This document shows positions 35,458 through 46,630 of a DNA stretch of 64,000 bases, in pieces (within the stretch, counting starts at the first letter, position 1; each line of letters starts with the position of its first letter). Source of the stretch: Rhodocollybia butyracea (taxonomy: Eukaryota; Basidiomycota; Agaricomycetes; Agaricales; Omphalotaceae); assembly GCA_015501585.1 (NCBI GenBank), contig JADNRY010000274.1, positions 1 to 64,000 of the forward strand. The letters run 5' to 3'. The translations under genes and the position numbers were made by a program. The notes beneath the pieces were generated by a model. It was given only the letters and a program-made list of their open reading frames with translations, had not been told where the DNA came from and did no database searches.

Positions 35458-37161
35458 AACGAATGCTAAGAGGAGCAACGTCGTTTAAGCAAAAATCAGT
35501 ATTTATAAATTTACCTGAGTTAAGCTGTCCAAATACACACCGGTGTGGCGAATTTCAGGCGAATTTCGAAAGTCAAATCTGAGTCCAAGCTCAACTTGGA
35601 GTGATAACAGGAGGCAAAGGATGGACATGTTGTTCTCAGATGAGGCTTATAGGTTAGAAAAAATCAAGAAAATGACAGTTCCTGGTAGTGCAATGTTAAT
35701 CCATCACGAACGTCGTAGAAATGAGAAGGAAGGAGAGAACAATTATTTTGTATACTACGCGAGCGAAGAGACGATTCCAGCGAACAATAATTGAATCGGC
35801 TTCGACGTGCTGAGATGACAACTCCAAACTATATAGTACTAAGAATAGAACCAGAGATACCACTACTGGACAGGACAGGAAAGGGCTAGCATGCTGAACA
35901 AATGCCTCTTAAGGTAAGATGAAAGTGATCCAAATGATTGTTTCTGCAGATGAAAAGATCAGAATTGCCTTGTCAATACACAACTTGCGCCGCCGCAAGT
36001 GCGACAGTTGAGTCAATCTTGTGGGTTGGGCTGGTGTCGTGTGATGTCTACCAATCGTCGACAGATTCTCATTAGTCAATACGTGAAAACTTGAGGGAGT
36101 GTTGCGTACCGATGCAGATTCATCAGAGTGATGGTTATTGTCGCAGTCCAAGGCCAATAATAGACAGGTGATGTTATAAGAGTGACAGGAGGTAAAAATA
36201 AGAAGTTTGAGTAATGCGTCCCACTCAAGTCTTGGACGGTCACGACGTTATATTGTGTGGGTATACAAGTCGTCGTACATTACGAAGTCCTCTAAGTCGT
36301 CTTTACACGGAAGTTCAATCGCCCTGCTCACAGTTCCGGTTCCGAATGAAGCCTGGACCAAGTTGCTTTGGCGAGGTAGTAGCTCTGTTGCCGGAAATAT
36401 AGACCTGGGTCGCTCGTAGGTTTTTGACAGCAAGACTGATATCAAGTAGGATATCAAGGTTGATCGGCGAGCCCTGAGGCCTGAAGCCTGAATGTCTTCT
36501 GTAACTTGAGGTTCTCGAAATAAGCAGGCATTGAGTAGATACCATAGTATTAAGTGTAGAAGTTGCGGTGCTTTTGCCTTCATTTACGTCCTTCCCCAGG
36601 CTAGAGATGTGCGTGGTGGGAGGGGGTCATCAGGAAAAGCATTGGGGACCAAACGTAAATCCCGTTGCAATCCAGGATATACATTTAGAACAAGGTGAGA
36701 TAGCTCGTTTGATTCGAAAATTCCGAAACGTAATGAACACACGGTTAGATTATATCTGCTCAATCGCGTTCGCCATGAGCTACATATTTTTCGCAGCAGA
36801 ATACAAAGGAGTAGAAGAAAGGCGCAGCCGAAACTTGATGAAGAAACGCGGATTGGCTGTCAGCCAAACTGGGCGCCAAATTGGACGCGCGCTTCGGCTT
36901 CCTTCTCGAACCACTGTACAACGTATTTTCTGCAGTGTTTTAGAGCCTCAGCACTCTTCAAAATGCTCTCAAAAACAAGTGATCCGATTGTCTCCTGGTT
37001 AGACGCTAATCGGTGGCTTGACGACGTTTGTGAATCGTCATCGTACTTATGAGACCCAGACTTGAAGGTGTCTAAGACAAAAGCAAAACGCCAACGCCCA
37101 ACTCCCTAGGGCCCTAATGCTTCCTTCTTTACTTCTTTACGTCTTTCCATATCTTGTCAAC

Positions 37162-38637
37162 ATGCGTCTCGCCATTTTCGCCGCAATTGTTCTCGTTCCT
37201 GCCGCCTACGCACAAAATATCTCTTCGGTTACGGATGCCTTGAACGCTTTCGGACTTAGTTCCTTCGTTCAAGCTACTGGTGTTCTGGATAACTCGACAT
37301 CGGGAAAAGCCTTGTTGAATGGCCTGGTTCAAGGGAATAATTGGACAATTTTTGCGCCGAGTAACGATGCCTGTGAGGACCTACCTAACCTTTTCCTTAT
37401 GTTGTTCTAGCTAACCAACTCTCTTGTCAGTCTCCAAAGCTCCACCGTCGCTATCCTCGGACCCAAACTTGCTCGTCGCTACGCTTGCATATCATGTCCT
37501 TCCAGGAAGTTTCGCTTCCGATAACTCGAGTACTCCTACCTTGTACTCGGCTACCTCGCCCAATCACACCATCGCTCGTACGATGATGAACGATTCATCG
37601 TACGTTAATCTACAGGGTGCGTCTCAGGTCCTTGTCTGGACCAGTCAAGAAGGCCAAGTTACCATTTTGAATCAACCGTATGTCAACGACTTTCTCTTTC
37701 CATCTGGTATTAACTCGCTCTCACTAGTACCGCTGTTTCTATCCTAAATTCGACTCATGTCTCCACTTCGAATTCCTCAGGCATCGATGTATATGCCATC
37801 TCCTCCGTTCTAGGGTTCCCTTCCTCTAGCTCGAGCGTCATCGCTAACAACGGCAATCTGACCTCGCTTGCCGGCCTTCTGAACAACGCCATGATCCAGT
37901 CTGCCAATGGAACAAACGATACATTGGCTAATGTTCTTGATCAACAGAAAGGTGTTACTGTGTTCGCCCCAACCGATGGCGCGTTACAAGGGGCCCCGTT
38001 GCCAAGTCTCTCCACCGCTTGGGAGGGTAACGACCAGAGTAAGGTCATTAACCTTTTGCAAAATCATGTACGTTCATACCTTCTTGTCCTCTCACCCAAC
38101 TCATCTCGCTATCTGTCCTAGATCCTCAACGGCTCCTCCGTCTACTCAACCGAAGTCTACAACGGCCTCAATACGACTTCCGCCGCCGGTGAACCCACCA
38201 CCTTTACCACGAATTCGTCTGGCGCCTTTGTCAATTCTGGTGGCACGACGGCGAAAATTCTTCAGACCGATGTTATATCTTCGAACGGCGTGGTACATGT
38301 TATCGACAGCGTATTATTGAATACAAATGCGGATCCCGCCGCTGCCAGTTCTGCGTGAGTCTTCATGCTCTTAATCTGACCACATTGCTATCTCCCTTTC
38401 ATCCTCCTACGCTTGCCTTCCTCTTTCCCTTATTCCCTTGGCTGACTCTGACCGTCACAGATACGCCTCCGCCACCTCCGCCGCCGCGACCCAGACTGGT
38501 GCCATCGGTGCTGCCAGTACCGACGTGAGTTCGTCTACCTCTAACGCTCAGTCCTCCTCCGGGGGACGGACTCGTTGGACATGCTATTCTTCCTTTTCAT
38601 GCTCCTTTTTGCGATGTTCATGATTACTACAGCTTAG
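37162..38637 (+). CDS. Secreted fasciclin (FAS1) protein, probably GPI-anchored
   Basis: The ATG at 37162 begins a signal peptide (MRLAIFAAIVLVPAAYA). Spliced exons give two FAS1 units. The first covers VTDALNAFGLSSFVQATG, WTIFAPSNDAFSKAPPSL and LLVATLAYHVLPGSF. The second covers LTSLAGLLNNAMIQSANG, GVTVFAPTDGALQG, NLLQNHILNGSSVYS and GVVHVIDSVLLN. Introns have GTGAGG, GTATGT, GTACGT and GTGAGT donors. A Ser/Ala/Thr-rich stalk follows. After a run of five G (38561-38565) the frame in use loses its hydrophobic end. One more G would give TDSLDMLFFLFMLLFAMFMI and a stop at 38637, a typical GPI-anchor signal; the current frame ends at 38623. FAS1 proteins mediate adhesion at the cell surface; that role is inferred. 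Confidence 0.85.
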
Positions 38638-38650
38638 GACAGTGAGCTTA

Positions 38651-38795
38651 TCATTTCTTATTATGATCAATGAACGCTATACGAATGTAACATACAACAA
38701 ATCTTCTGCTTGCTGAATTACCGAACTTGTTTCTTACTATGATCGAAGAACGCTATACGAATGTACACATAACAAATCTTCTGCTTGCTGAATTA
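38651..38795. repeat. Tandem repeat, two 70-bp units downstream of the fasciclin gene
   Basis: Units at about 38651-38721 and 38727-38795 share TTCTTAxTATGATC, GAACGCTATACGAATGTA and AACAAATCTTCTGCTTGCTG. They lie in the probable 3' UTR or terminator region. Confidence 0.75.
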
Positions 38796-38850
38796 CTATA
38801 TTACCCTACTTTTACTGGGGCCAACCACAATGTTTCGTTATCAGTCGAAC

Positions 38851-40464
38851 TTAGCATACGACTCCGTTACACCCGGCAATGACTACTCTCAAGCCCTCTT
38901 TATCTAAAATTTGTAGTGGTTTATAAGCTTCTGCATCGACTATACCCTCGACCACGAGAGTTACGGATCGAATACATCCTTTGCCTGATGAGAACATAGC
39001 CGCAGATAAATCTGAGCCAGGTTTAAACCAGCGCGATTCGACCATCCTAACGAAAGCTTGGTGGTCGAAAGTTCCGACGATATGTTTCAAAGAAAGACTG
39101 TGTAGCTTGGGAACCAGGGAGACGGAAGTCGATTGGTGCTGAGTTAGGCTTGAGATGAGATGCGCCGTGATCATTGGCCCATCCGTGATCACTGGGAAGG
39201 GCTGTGGTGAGTCGTCAATTTCAAGATGACGCAGTTCTGGCATGACTCGAAGGACCGCGATAAGGTCCAAATCAGCCATATACACCTTACGGAGCGCTAA
39301 ACTGGTGATAATACAAGACGACCTGGAGACAAATGAAATAAAAGCATTGGTTGACCAGATGCGGCAACAATCCACGACAAGTTTATCCAAGGAAGGCAAG
39401 TTGAAGACGGAAAACACCAGGTCTAACGATCCACCCACAAAAGCCAACGATGTGATGTTGGGCCATGCGCCCAGTGCGCCCTTCTCTGAATCGACATGGT
39501 ATACCCCGGTGTCTTTGAGCGCAAGAGATTTCAGCGAAGGTCAGCTGTGAAGAATTTTGGCCAAATCAATCGGTGACCTGAGGTCCCTGGCATGTAAATT
39601 GAGATGATCTATTCGATTGCACAGGATCTCGGACGTTGGTACCTTGAGGACGGTAATTGCATGGAGTCGCGGGGATTGCCCAAAGCAATCAAAGACACCT
39701 GAAGGGCACGCAGTTTTGAAATCCACTTCTGCAAGTAAAGGCAAATGGAGTTTGGAGAGCATGCTAGCTGATCTCCCTGATACTCAAACACTTTCCAACG
39801 ATGGTCATGCTCTATAAGGCGGAGTAGGGAAGGGAACACTGGACGATAAGGTGGACCGCGTACAGTCAGCGCAAGCCTTAACGCGAACGGCCAATCGCCG
39901 GACCTTTCCAGATATCGGGCAACAGTATCGACGAAACCAACCAGCGCCTCCTCTATGTCCACGGTAGTAGCGTATATCTCCACCGCTAGGTTAGCCCACA
40001 AACTAGGTGACGCCAGTGCCAGCGTACGCCAACGAGAGCACACTGAGCTGATTGCCATTGTAGGAAGGTATGTGATGACAGGAGAGGTCATTGGTCGGAC
40101 GAGCTTTGTAATCATCCCAAGGATAGGCCTGGAGAAGATTTCGGTCGCACACGTACTGCAAAATGCGCAATAGAGTTTCGTTTGGTAGCTTCCGCATAGG
40201 AGACAGAAGAGAGCTTAGCTTGGCTCGCTGGCTCTCTAGCCGTTGTTTTTCCGCTTCGACTATCTTGATTTCGTCGCGAAGGCGAGCCAGCTCAAAAGCG
40301 TGTTCCTCGATGTCTTTGTCTGCGAGAGCCAGGATTTTCGTGAGCTCTTCTTCTTTTTCGGAGCTAACCACATATGGACCGAACTCTGACCGAAGTTTAT
40401 TCTCCAGTTCGGAAAGTTGGTTAGAGTCGAGGTTGACGCGTATCTGCAGAGGCTTCAAGTTCAT
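38851..40464 (-). pseudogene. F-box protein paralogue 1, frames broken
   Basis: It aligns from start to end with the intact paralogue at 44819-46381. It has the ATG at 40464, the coiled-coil region (VEAEKQRLESQRAKL), the F-box (MRKLPNETLLRILQYV), the block SSVCSRWRTLALASPSLWAN, and the C-terminus VRMVESRWFKPGSDLSAAM...GLRVVIAG. Frame breaks occur near 40110, 39760 and 39480. Three breaks in one gene make real decay more likely than sequencing error here. Confidence 0.78.
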
Positions 40465-40535
40465 GCTGCTGGAAGAGAAAGAGATAATCGTAATAATTGA
40501 ATAAGCGCCCAGGCCCTCTCAACAAAACATCTTAA

Positions 40536-43165
40536 GGGCCTGTTCGGCAACACGAATCTGGATTTTGTGTGATTTTGCCAGAGGCAAGATTTTGAAGACT
40601 TATATAAAATGTTCGGATCAGCTAGCCGGTCGCCATGACTCTGGAAATGTCATAAAATGACATAACTCCTGCCCTGACATGTCGGACGTTCCTCTCGCTG
40701 TCCCGCAAGTTGTCCGACCACTCTCAATGATGCCACACAGTGACCAACATGTTCTGGTCATCATCTTTCAAGTTTAATGTAATTGTATATTATTGTTAAA
40801 GTGATTTTATTCCTCTATATTGTCTAAGCAAGTGAAACCTAAAGTAAAAACTACATTTGAGAGCGGCGGGCATGTCTGAGCATCGAGCGGGGTGTTGACC
40901 TCAACATGGAAGAAACGTCTGACAGGCTGTGACAGCATGCGCGTTTACACGGAGCGCTCAACTGGCTGATCCGAGTAATACTTACAAATGCTTGATGGCA
41001 TTTCACCTCATACGCCCAGTAGATCTAGACAGTAGCCTTTGACATGGGGGGTGTGATGCCATAGGCAGTTACCATAAAGATCCGCTATTGTACAGTAGCG
41101 CAATAAAAGCGCTATATCTAAGGTGGACTTTGATTAGACTTCGATGTCATTGAGCTCTCAGGTACGTTTTCCGGTAGAACCGGTATTCATTATCTGCACG
41201 CGCTTCCCGCTCTTATGCGCGCCCATCTCCCGCCCACTGTATTCTATATAGATGGCTGTAAGCTTGTCCGCTCAAAGAAACCTATGTATACTGTATGCAC
41301 TGTATGCACTGTAAGTACTAGTAAGTACTAGTACTTCCATATTGTAATCCATGATAAACATGGTCGCAGAGGTTGTGGAGGGGGGACATTATGAAACCGA
41401 CTTCTTTGTCACAGAAGTCGTCTTCCTGGGTTAGCGCTTGACGTTTTCGCGAGCTCACTTTCGGGCACTGTCGTTGGTGTGTCGATGTTTGTGTGAATGA
41501 GCCTTGAGGTCTGTCGCTTTCGCCGTCACTGTGATCTGCTGCTTGCAGTCCAGGACCACACTTCCGGCCTCTGTCACTGTGTACACTCTGTTCCTTCACA
41601 CCTGGGCTTTCATTCACTCGCTGTGCTTGTGTATATCGTATACTTTATCGTATAATGAGAGGTTGAAGCGTGTGAAGATACCGGAAAAGTTTTCCGGTGC
41701 TTCCGCTCACTGTTCCAAACGATGGACAGAGGGAGAAGATTATTTCTGATTGGGTGCGAATCTCACGGAAGCGCATGGGGAGGAAAATTCGGTGCTCTTC
41801 AACCCAAGATTATATGCAAAATATGTGAAGTAGCCTGAGATATTCCTTCCTTATTAAAGAGATGTAGTCAAACTCGTGCTCACCATCTAAAACAGTGAGC
41901 CCAAGAAAGAAAGACTTGTGGTACAGCTTTCATGCTTGAGGATTGGAGCCGTCTATTGTAGCTCTCTACAATTCATTAAATTTGGCCATGTTGTAAGGGT
42001 CTAGCAATCTTGATACTGTATTACTTAGATTCATTCAAGTTGTTGTACTTACGTGCATCCTTAACGACTTATTTCCTGCTTGAGACTGTTAAACTTATTC
42101 AATAGTTCTGATTTCGTCATGTTATGTCTAAATAGTGCATTTAAGTCTATCACTAGTATATCAAACTTATAGATGAAGTTGTTCCTTCTTGAGTGCACTG
42201 TTTTACATGGTAAGCACGAGTTTCACTGCATCCCTTTACAAAGGAGAGGGTATTTCGGGCTACTCCTGGGATGTTTGCATGTAGTTTTGGCTTTAAGGGG
42301 AGCGATTGCACCTCCCCATGAGCTTCCGGGAGATCCGCACCTGAACAGAAATTATTTTCTTCCTCTGTTCACTGTTTGGAACAGCGAGCGGAAGCACCGG
42401 CAAACGTTTCCGGTACGTTCGCACGCTTCCTTCCACAGCTCTCTTCATCGTTCAGCACAACCACAAAGCGATATTTTGCCCTATAATTACATAGAGGAGC
42501 TCCATAGCTGGTATACCTTTCAAACTACTCAATACTTACAATATGTGAGCGGTGCAATGTATGATCTACTATCGAAGTTGAGATGGTAGACTCAAAGCTC
42601 TTGGGTCAAAGCCGCACTCTCAAAACCAAACAGTGGCTTGAGAGAGCTCGTTGGTATAATAATAACTTATGCATATTGGAGAATAATGCAATGTTGATGC
42701 GAGGACTTATCTGTACGGCGGTGTCACAACCGTACATGCCCTTATGTACGAGGTCGTGTATATAGTAAGGGCATGTACAGTTGTGAGGTAAGTGAACGTT
42801 ATAGCAACGTGAACTTTATATTACTTAAAAGCAAGGGAGCACTGGAGTTGAGCAGGAGACAGTTCGTTTGGGTTCGGGAGGCGGGATACGTGTACTAACG
42901 CGTGATCTCGGTGCACTAGATCTCGGTACTAGCCTTCCGGTACCCGAGAAATATCTTACAACATCAAAGTCCGCATGAAATATAGCGCTTTTTTCGCGCT
43001 ACTGTACAATAGCGGATCTTTATGGTAACTGCCTATGCCATCCCACCCCCCATGTCAAAGGCTACTATCTATGTCTACTGGGCATATGAGGTGTGGCATT
43101 TTATATGGTGGCAATACCTGGCAAAATCCAAACAAAATCTGAGATTCGTGTTGCCGAACAGGCCC
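40536..43165. mobile_element. 2.63-kb foldback element, PIF-Harbinger-type ends, TAA target duplication
   Basis: The left terminus GGGCCTGTTCGGCAACACG is mirrored by the right terminus CGTGTTGCCGAACAGGCCC, flanked by TAA on both sides (40533-40535, 43166-43168). Inverted homology continues inward: about 40997-41190 pairs with about 42950-43100 (CATGGGGGGTGTGATGCC and ACCATAAAGATCCGCTATTG with their complements). A second inner pair is about 41660-41790 with 42305-42425. No transposase is recognised, so it is non-autonomous. The terminal GCCTGTTCGGCA is shared with the MITE at 24248-24400. Confidence 0.85.
40617..40996. mobile_element. Probable insertion nested in the left arm of the foldback element
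   Basis: The left arm is interrupted relative to the right arm between TATATAAAATG and GCATTTCACCTCAT, which are adjacent in the right arm. The extra sequence of about 380 bp has short inverted ends (TCGGATCAGC near the left, GCTGATCCGA at about 40965-40974). The family is not determined. Confidence 0.45.
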
Positions 43166-43188
43166 TAAAGACGTTGCGAATCCTAATA

Positions 43189-44082
43189 CAGTCGAACCTC
43201 TTATAAGGCATACCTCTTGGTGCCCATCCAAAAGTATGCATTATGAGAGAGTATGCCTATAGAGAGAGCGATTTTTTTTTGAAGCCAAAAATGGTTTAAA
43301 ACACCTTTTTAAGTATCTGCGAACATATATATGTGATAATTGAAGCAAAAAAATTACTTGCGCCGCCCGAGGGAAGAAATCACTAATAGAGGTATCTACC
43401 ATTGAACGGCTGTTCCAAGCGGGGCTTTCCAAGCGTGTCGCTTGTCCAAATGTAGCCAAAATGTTCTCAAGCTTGCGTGCAAAGGGCTCATCCATCCAAC
43501 ATCCATCCCATGGATATACCTTTGCATGATTATCGCAGCCTGAAGAGCTTCACGACGACTGGGACGCTCAAGGTAGGTCTCTTGAAGAGCATCAAGGGTC
43601 TCTTCGACAGTTTTCTCGGCATGAGAAATTAGGTTTTTGGAGTTCTTGAGATCTTTTCCTTCTTGGCAAGTTTAGCACTGAGAAGGCCGTCTTTTCTCTG
43701 CTGGACTTGCTTTTTAAGCTTGACTAGGCCATTTTTCAGGACTTCTAGAGCGTTGGGTGCCATTGTTGCTGAGCAGTGCAGCAAAGTAGCCAAGCTCAGG
43801 GTTCAAATTCGGGCGCAAAAATTACGGAAAATGAGCATTATATTTGTCCTTATGGGGATTGTAACAATATTGAACAGTGAATGGGGTTTGGGCACTGTAG
43901 ACATACTTTCATAGCCAGCAAAAGGTATGCCTTTTGTCCAATATAGGTATGAGTTATGCACTATGGGAGAGGTATGCCTTTTGCCATCAGATTTCCTGCG
44001 AACCAACTCGGTAGCCACAAAAATGTATGACTTATAAGAGAGTATGCCTATATGGAGGTATGCCTTATAAGAGGTTCGACTG
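43189..44082. mobile_element. 894-bp Tc1/mariner (pogo-like) element, TA target duplication
   Basis: The ends are CAGTCGAACCTCTTATAAGG and its reverse complement, flanked by TA (43187-43188 and 44083-44084). The CAGT start, TA target and TIR of about 28 bp fit the pogo/Tc1 group. The minus strand inside encodes a coiled-coil-like remnant (LKNGLVKLKKQVQQRKDGLL, then LISHAEKTVEETLDALQETY after a frameshift, and TSISDFFPRAAQ). No DDE core is seen, so it is a non-autonomous or decayed copy. Confidence 0.82.
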
Positions 44083-44146
44083 TAATACATACTTGATGGA
44101 CATACACAATGTACACCGTAACTATGATGCTTTACCAGGTTGCTGA

Positions 44147-44538
44147 CACTGGGGCATCGACCATGGCATCTGAAAATCAGATGCTTTAATATCATCCCAT
44201 AGTAGGCACCTTGAACGGCATCTTGAAATGACACATTGGCCCTCCTTTGACCTTCACACTCTTATATAAAGAATTCAAATCAATGGCTAATCCTTCCTTT
44301 GACAAGTCTCAAAGGTCTTTGAAGTAGAGACAAAGGGGTCAAATACTGAATTTTCTTTCTGCTTCAAAGCCCTTTGAGACTGGCTGAAGAAATAAATGGC
44401 CATTGATTTAGATCGCTATAGACAAGTGTGACAAGGCCAATGTGTGATCCTCAGATGCCTTTTGAGGTGCCTTTCAAGAGCCTATCGAGATGATATTAAA
44501 GCATCAAATTTCAGATGCCATGGTCAATGCCCCCAGTG
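44147..44538. mobile_element. 392-bp hairpin element with CACTG ends, TGA target duplication
   Basis: The two halves are inverted copies along almost the whole length. The left half starts CACTGGGGCATCGACCATGG and the right half ends CCATGGTCAATGCCCCCAGTG, with the axis near 44345. TGA flanks both sides (44144-44146 and 44539-44541). CACT(A/G) termini with 3-bp target duplications are characteristic of the CACTA/EnSpm superfamily. There is no coding sequence. Confidence 0.78.
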
Positions 44539-44818
44539 TGAGCGCTGCCATTGATCTACTATCCACTATAGTGTATAACGTCGACTTGCTCTTCTTACTC
44601 ATTCCTTTTGAGATGAGATGAGAAGCGATTAGAGTGAAATATAGTGAGCAGGAGCTGTGATGGCGAGCCGAATATAATTGCGAGTGAGGAAGAGATTCGG
44701 TTTCACATGCGCAGAAGCAACGTAAAATCTTTAAATTCACACAAATAAAAAGAATGTCGCATACTCAAAAGAGATAGACAGAATGTCGAATACCAGTACA
44801 AGGGAACAAACATATGTA

Positions 44819-46381
44819 TCATACATGTACACCATTGCGCCCAGCAATCACCACCCTTAAGCCTTCCGCGCGCAAATTCTGTAGTGGTTTATAAACTTCC
44901 GCCTGAACTTCCCGCCAAGTAAACTTAAGAAGAACGGACTGTATAGAGGCTCTGCCCATCGTCAACATCGCTGCTGACAACTCCGAATCGGGTTTAAACC
45001 AGCGCGACTCAACCATCCTGACGAATATAGAGTCGTCAGGCTTATTTCCAGTGTCTTGATAAGAAATTAGAGAAAGACTAAGTAGTTTTGGAACTAGGAA
45101 GACAGATTGGTCTCGAGTTAGACTCGAGATGAGGTGTGTAGTGATTGGGTTGGGATACTGTACACGCGCTTCGTGAATGACAAGATGGAGAAGCGCTGGC
45201 ATGACTTGGAGGGCAGCTATAAGGTTCAAGTCAGATAGAATTGGGCTGCGAAGTGTGAGTGAGGTGATCCGAGAGGATCTGGAGACGAATGAGATAAAAT
45301 CATCCTCTAGGGGTTTATCGCCTATACGTTCTCCCCAGCTAGCACCTTCTACCACAAGCAAGTTCAGGGAAGGAAAGTTGGAGGAAAAGATTATGCTTGA
45401 CGATGCTCCGCTGGCGACAGAGATCGATGTGATGTTGGGCCATGTGCCCAGTGAGCTAGCGGACTCTATTCTGCGGACATAGCCTAACATAAGATATTTC
45501 AGAGAAGGGTAGCTGGCAAGAGCTTTCGAGAACTTGGGTGACCCCGGAACCCGGCGAATTTTGAGAATCTTTATTTGATTGTTGGAGAAGATTGTCCCAT
45601 CCTCGATATCATCAATATTCAATTTGGCAAGCAAAGGGAAATGCAGCTGGGAAAGTATCTTGTAGCGGGTTATGGAGTGATCTCCCCGGTACTTCAGAGA
45701 TTTCCACCGACGAGCGTGCTGCATAAGATGGACTAGGGAAGGGAACTCCACACCTTCTGCAATGGAAGGCTGGCAAGGTGAACCAAGTACAGTCAGTGCA
45801 AGCGTTAACGGCCAATCACCCGACCTCGCTAAATATCGATTAACAGTATCGATAAAACCGACCAGAGCTTTTGATTTGTCCTTGGTAGTAGTATATATCT
45901 CCACCGCTAGGTTAGCCCACAAACTAGGTGATGCCAGTGCAAGTGCACGCCAACGGGAGCATACTGAACTGATTGTCATTGTAGGAAGAGAGGTGATTAC
46001 AGGAGATGTGAATTTGGTAGGAGGAGCTCTGTCAGAATCCCATGGGTAGGCTTGGATAAGATTATTTTCGCACACGCACTGCAAAATGCGCAATAAAGTT
46101 TCGTTTGGGAGTTTCCGCATCGGAGACAGTAGAGAGTGTAGTTTGGCCCGCTGACTCTCCAACCGCTGTTTTTCCGCTTCGACCATCTTGATTTCTCCAT
46201 GGAGGCGAGCCAGCTCAGAATCATGGTCCTCGATATCTTTATTTGCTAAAGCGAGGATTTCCTTAAGCTCTTCTGCTCTTTCTGAGCTGACCACAGATGG
46301 GCCAAACTCTGAACGAAGTTCCCTCTCCAGTTCAGATAGTTCGGTAGAGCCGAGGTTTACGCGTATCTGCAAAGGGCTCAT
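44819..46381 (-). CDS. F-box protein, intact member of a three-gene array
   Basis: Single open frame of 520 residues from the ATG at 46381 (MSPLQIRVNLGS). Residues about 15-80 form a coiled coil (ELARLHGEIKMVEAEKQRLE). The F-box follows at about 83-120 (MRKLPNETLLRILQCVCENN). The rest has an irregular leucine-rich repeat look (LKILKIRRVPG, LKYLMLGYVRRI, ITSLTLRSPILSDLNLIAAL, LLHLVIHEARV). Such basidiomycete proteins are thought to be substrate receptors of SCF ubiquitin ligases, binding Skp1 through the F-box; partners are unknown. The open frame extends further upstream to 46399 with no ATG and an acceptor-like TTCCAG just before the start, so a 5' exon is possible. Three transposons separate it from paralogue 1. 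Confidence 0.83.
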   Translation of the reverse strand: MSPLQIRVNLGSTELSELERELRSEFGPSVVSSERAEELKEILALANKDIEDHDSELARLHGEIKMVEAEKQRLESQRAKLHSLLSPMRKLPNETLLRILQCVCENNLIQAYPWDSDRAPPTKFTSPVITSLPTMTISSVCSRWRALALASPSLWANLAVEIYTTTKDKSKALVGFIDTVNRYLARSGDWPLTLALTVLGSPCQPSIAEGVEFPSLVHLMQHARRWKSLKYRGDHSITRYKILSQLHFPLLAKLNIDDIEDGTIFSNNQIKILKIRRVPGSPKFSKALASYPSLKYLMLGYVRRIESASSLGTWPNITSISVASGASSSIIFSSNFPSLNLLVVEGASWGERIGDKPLEDDFISFVSRSSRITSLTLRSPILSDLNLIAALQVMPALLHLVIHEARVQYPNPITTHLISSLTRDQSVFLVPKLLSLSLISYQDTGNKPDDSIFVRMVESRWFKPDSELSAAMLTMGRASIQSVLLKFTWREVQAEVYKPLQNLRAEGLRVVIAGRNGVHV

Positions 46382-46630
46382 CTGGAAGGAAGGAAGCAAG
46401 TATTTAGAAACTTCGTGGGCTGAAACAAGTAGATAATCAAATAAGCGCCCTGAGGATATCGATCTAAGCGCCTCAAAACCATCAGACCACAGAGATATAG
46501 TACTGTATAACTGAGAGATGAGACTTGCGTTTTGCAGAAGCGAGGCTAATCTTCAAATGAAAGAAACAATATCGCAGTAATAAACGGATACCGTTACAAG
46601 CCTGAGTATTGATTGAACTGTAAACATATA

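Larger units (their letters stand above)
33336..37045. repeat. Segmental duplication, copy B
   Basis: Direct repeat partner of 28480-31713 with about 0.5 kb of extra sequence, mainly at 36190-36600 (a stretch with no match in copy A). Confidence 0.85.

Noticed and set aside
40003..40504. Plus-strand Ser/Arg-rich frame over F-box paralogue 1
   Set aside because: Antisense of the coiled-coil and F-box region. The same shadow exists over the intact paralogue.
42724..42786. Short perfect-looking hairpin (ACATGCCCTTA / TAAGGGCATGT)
   Set aside because: It lies inside the foldback transposon and is explained as part of that element rather than as a separate regulatory RNA.
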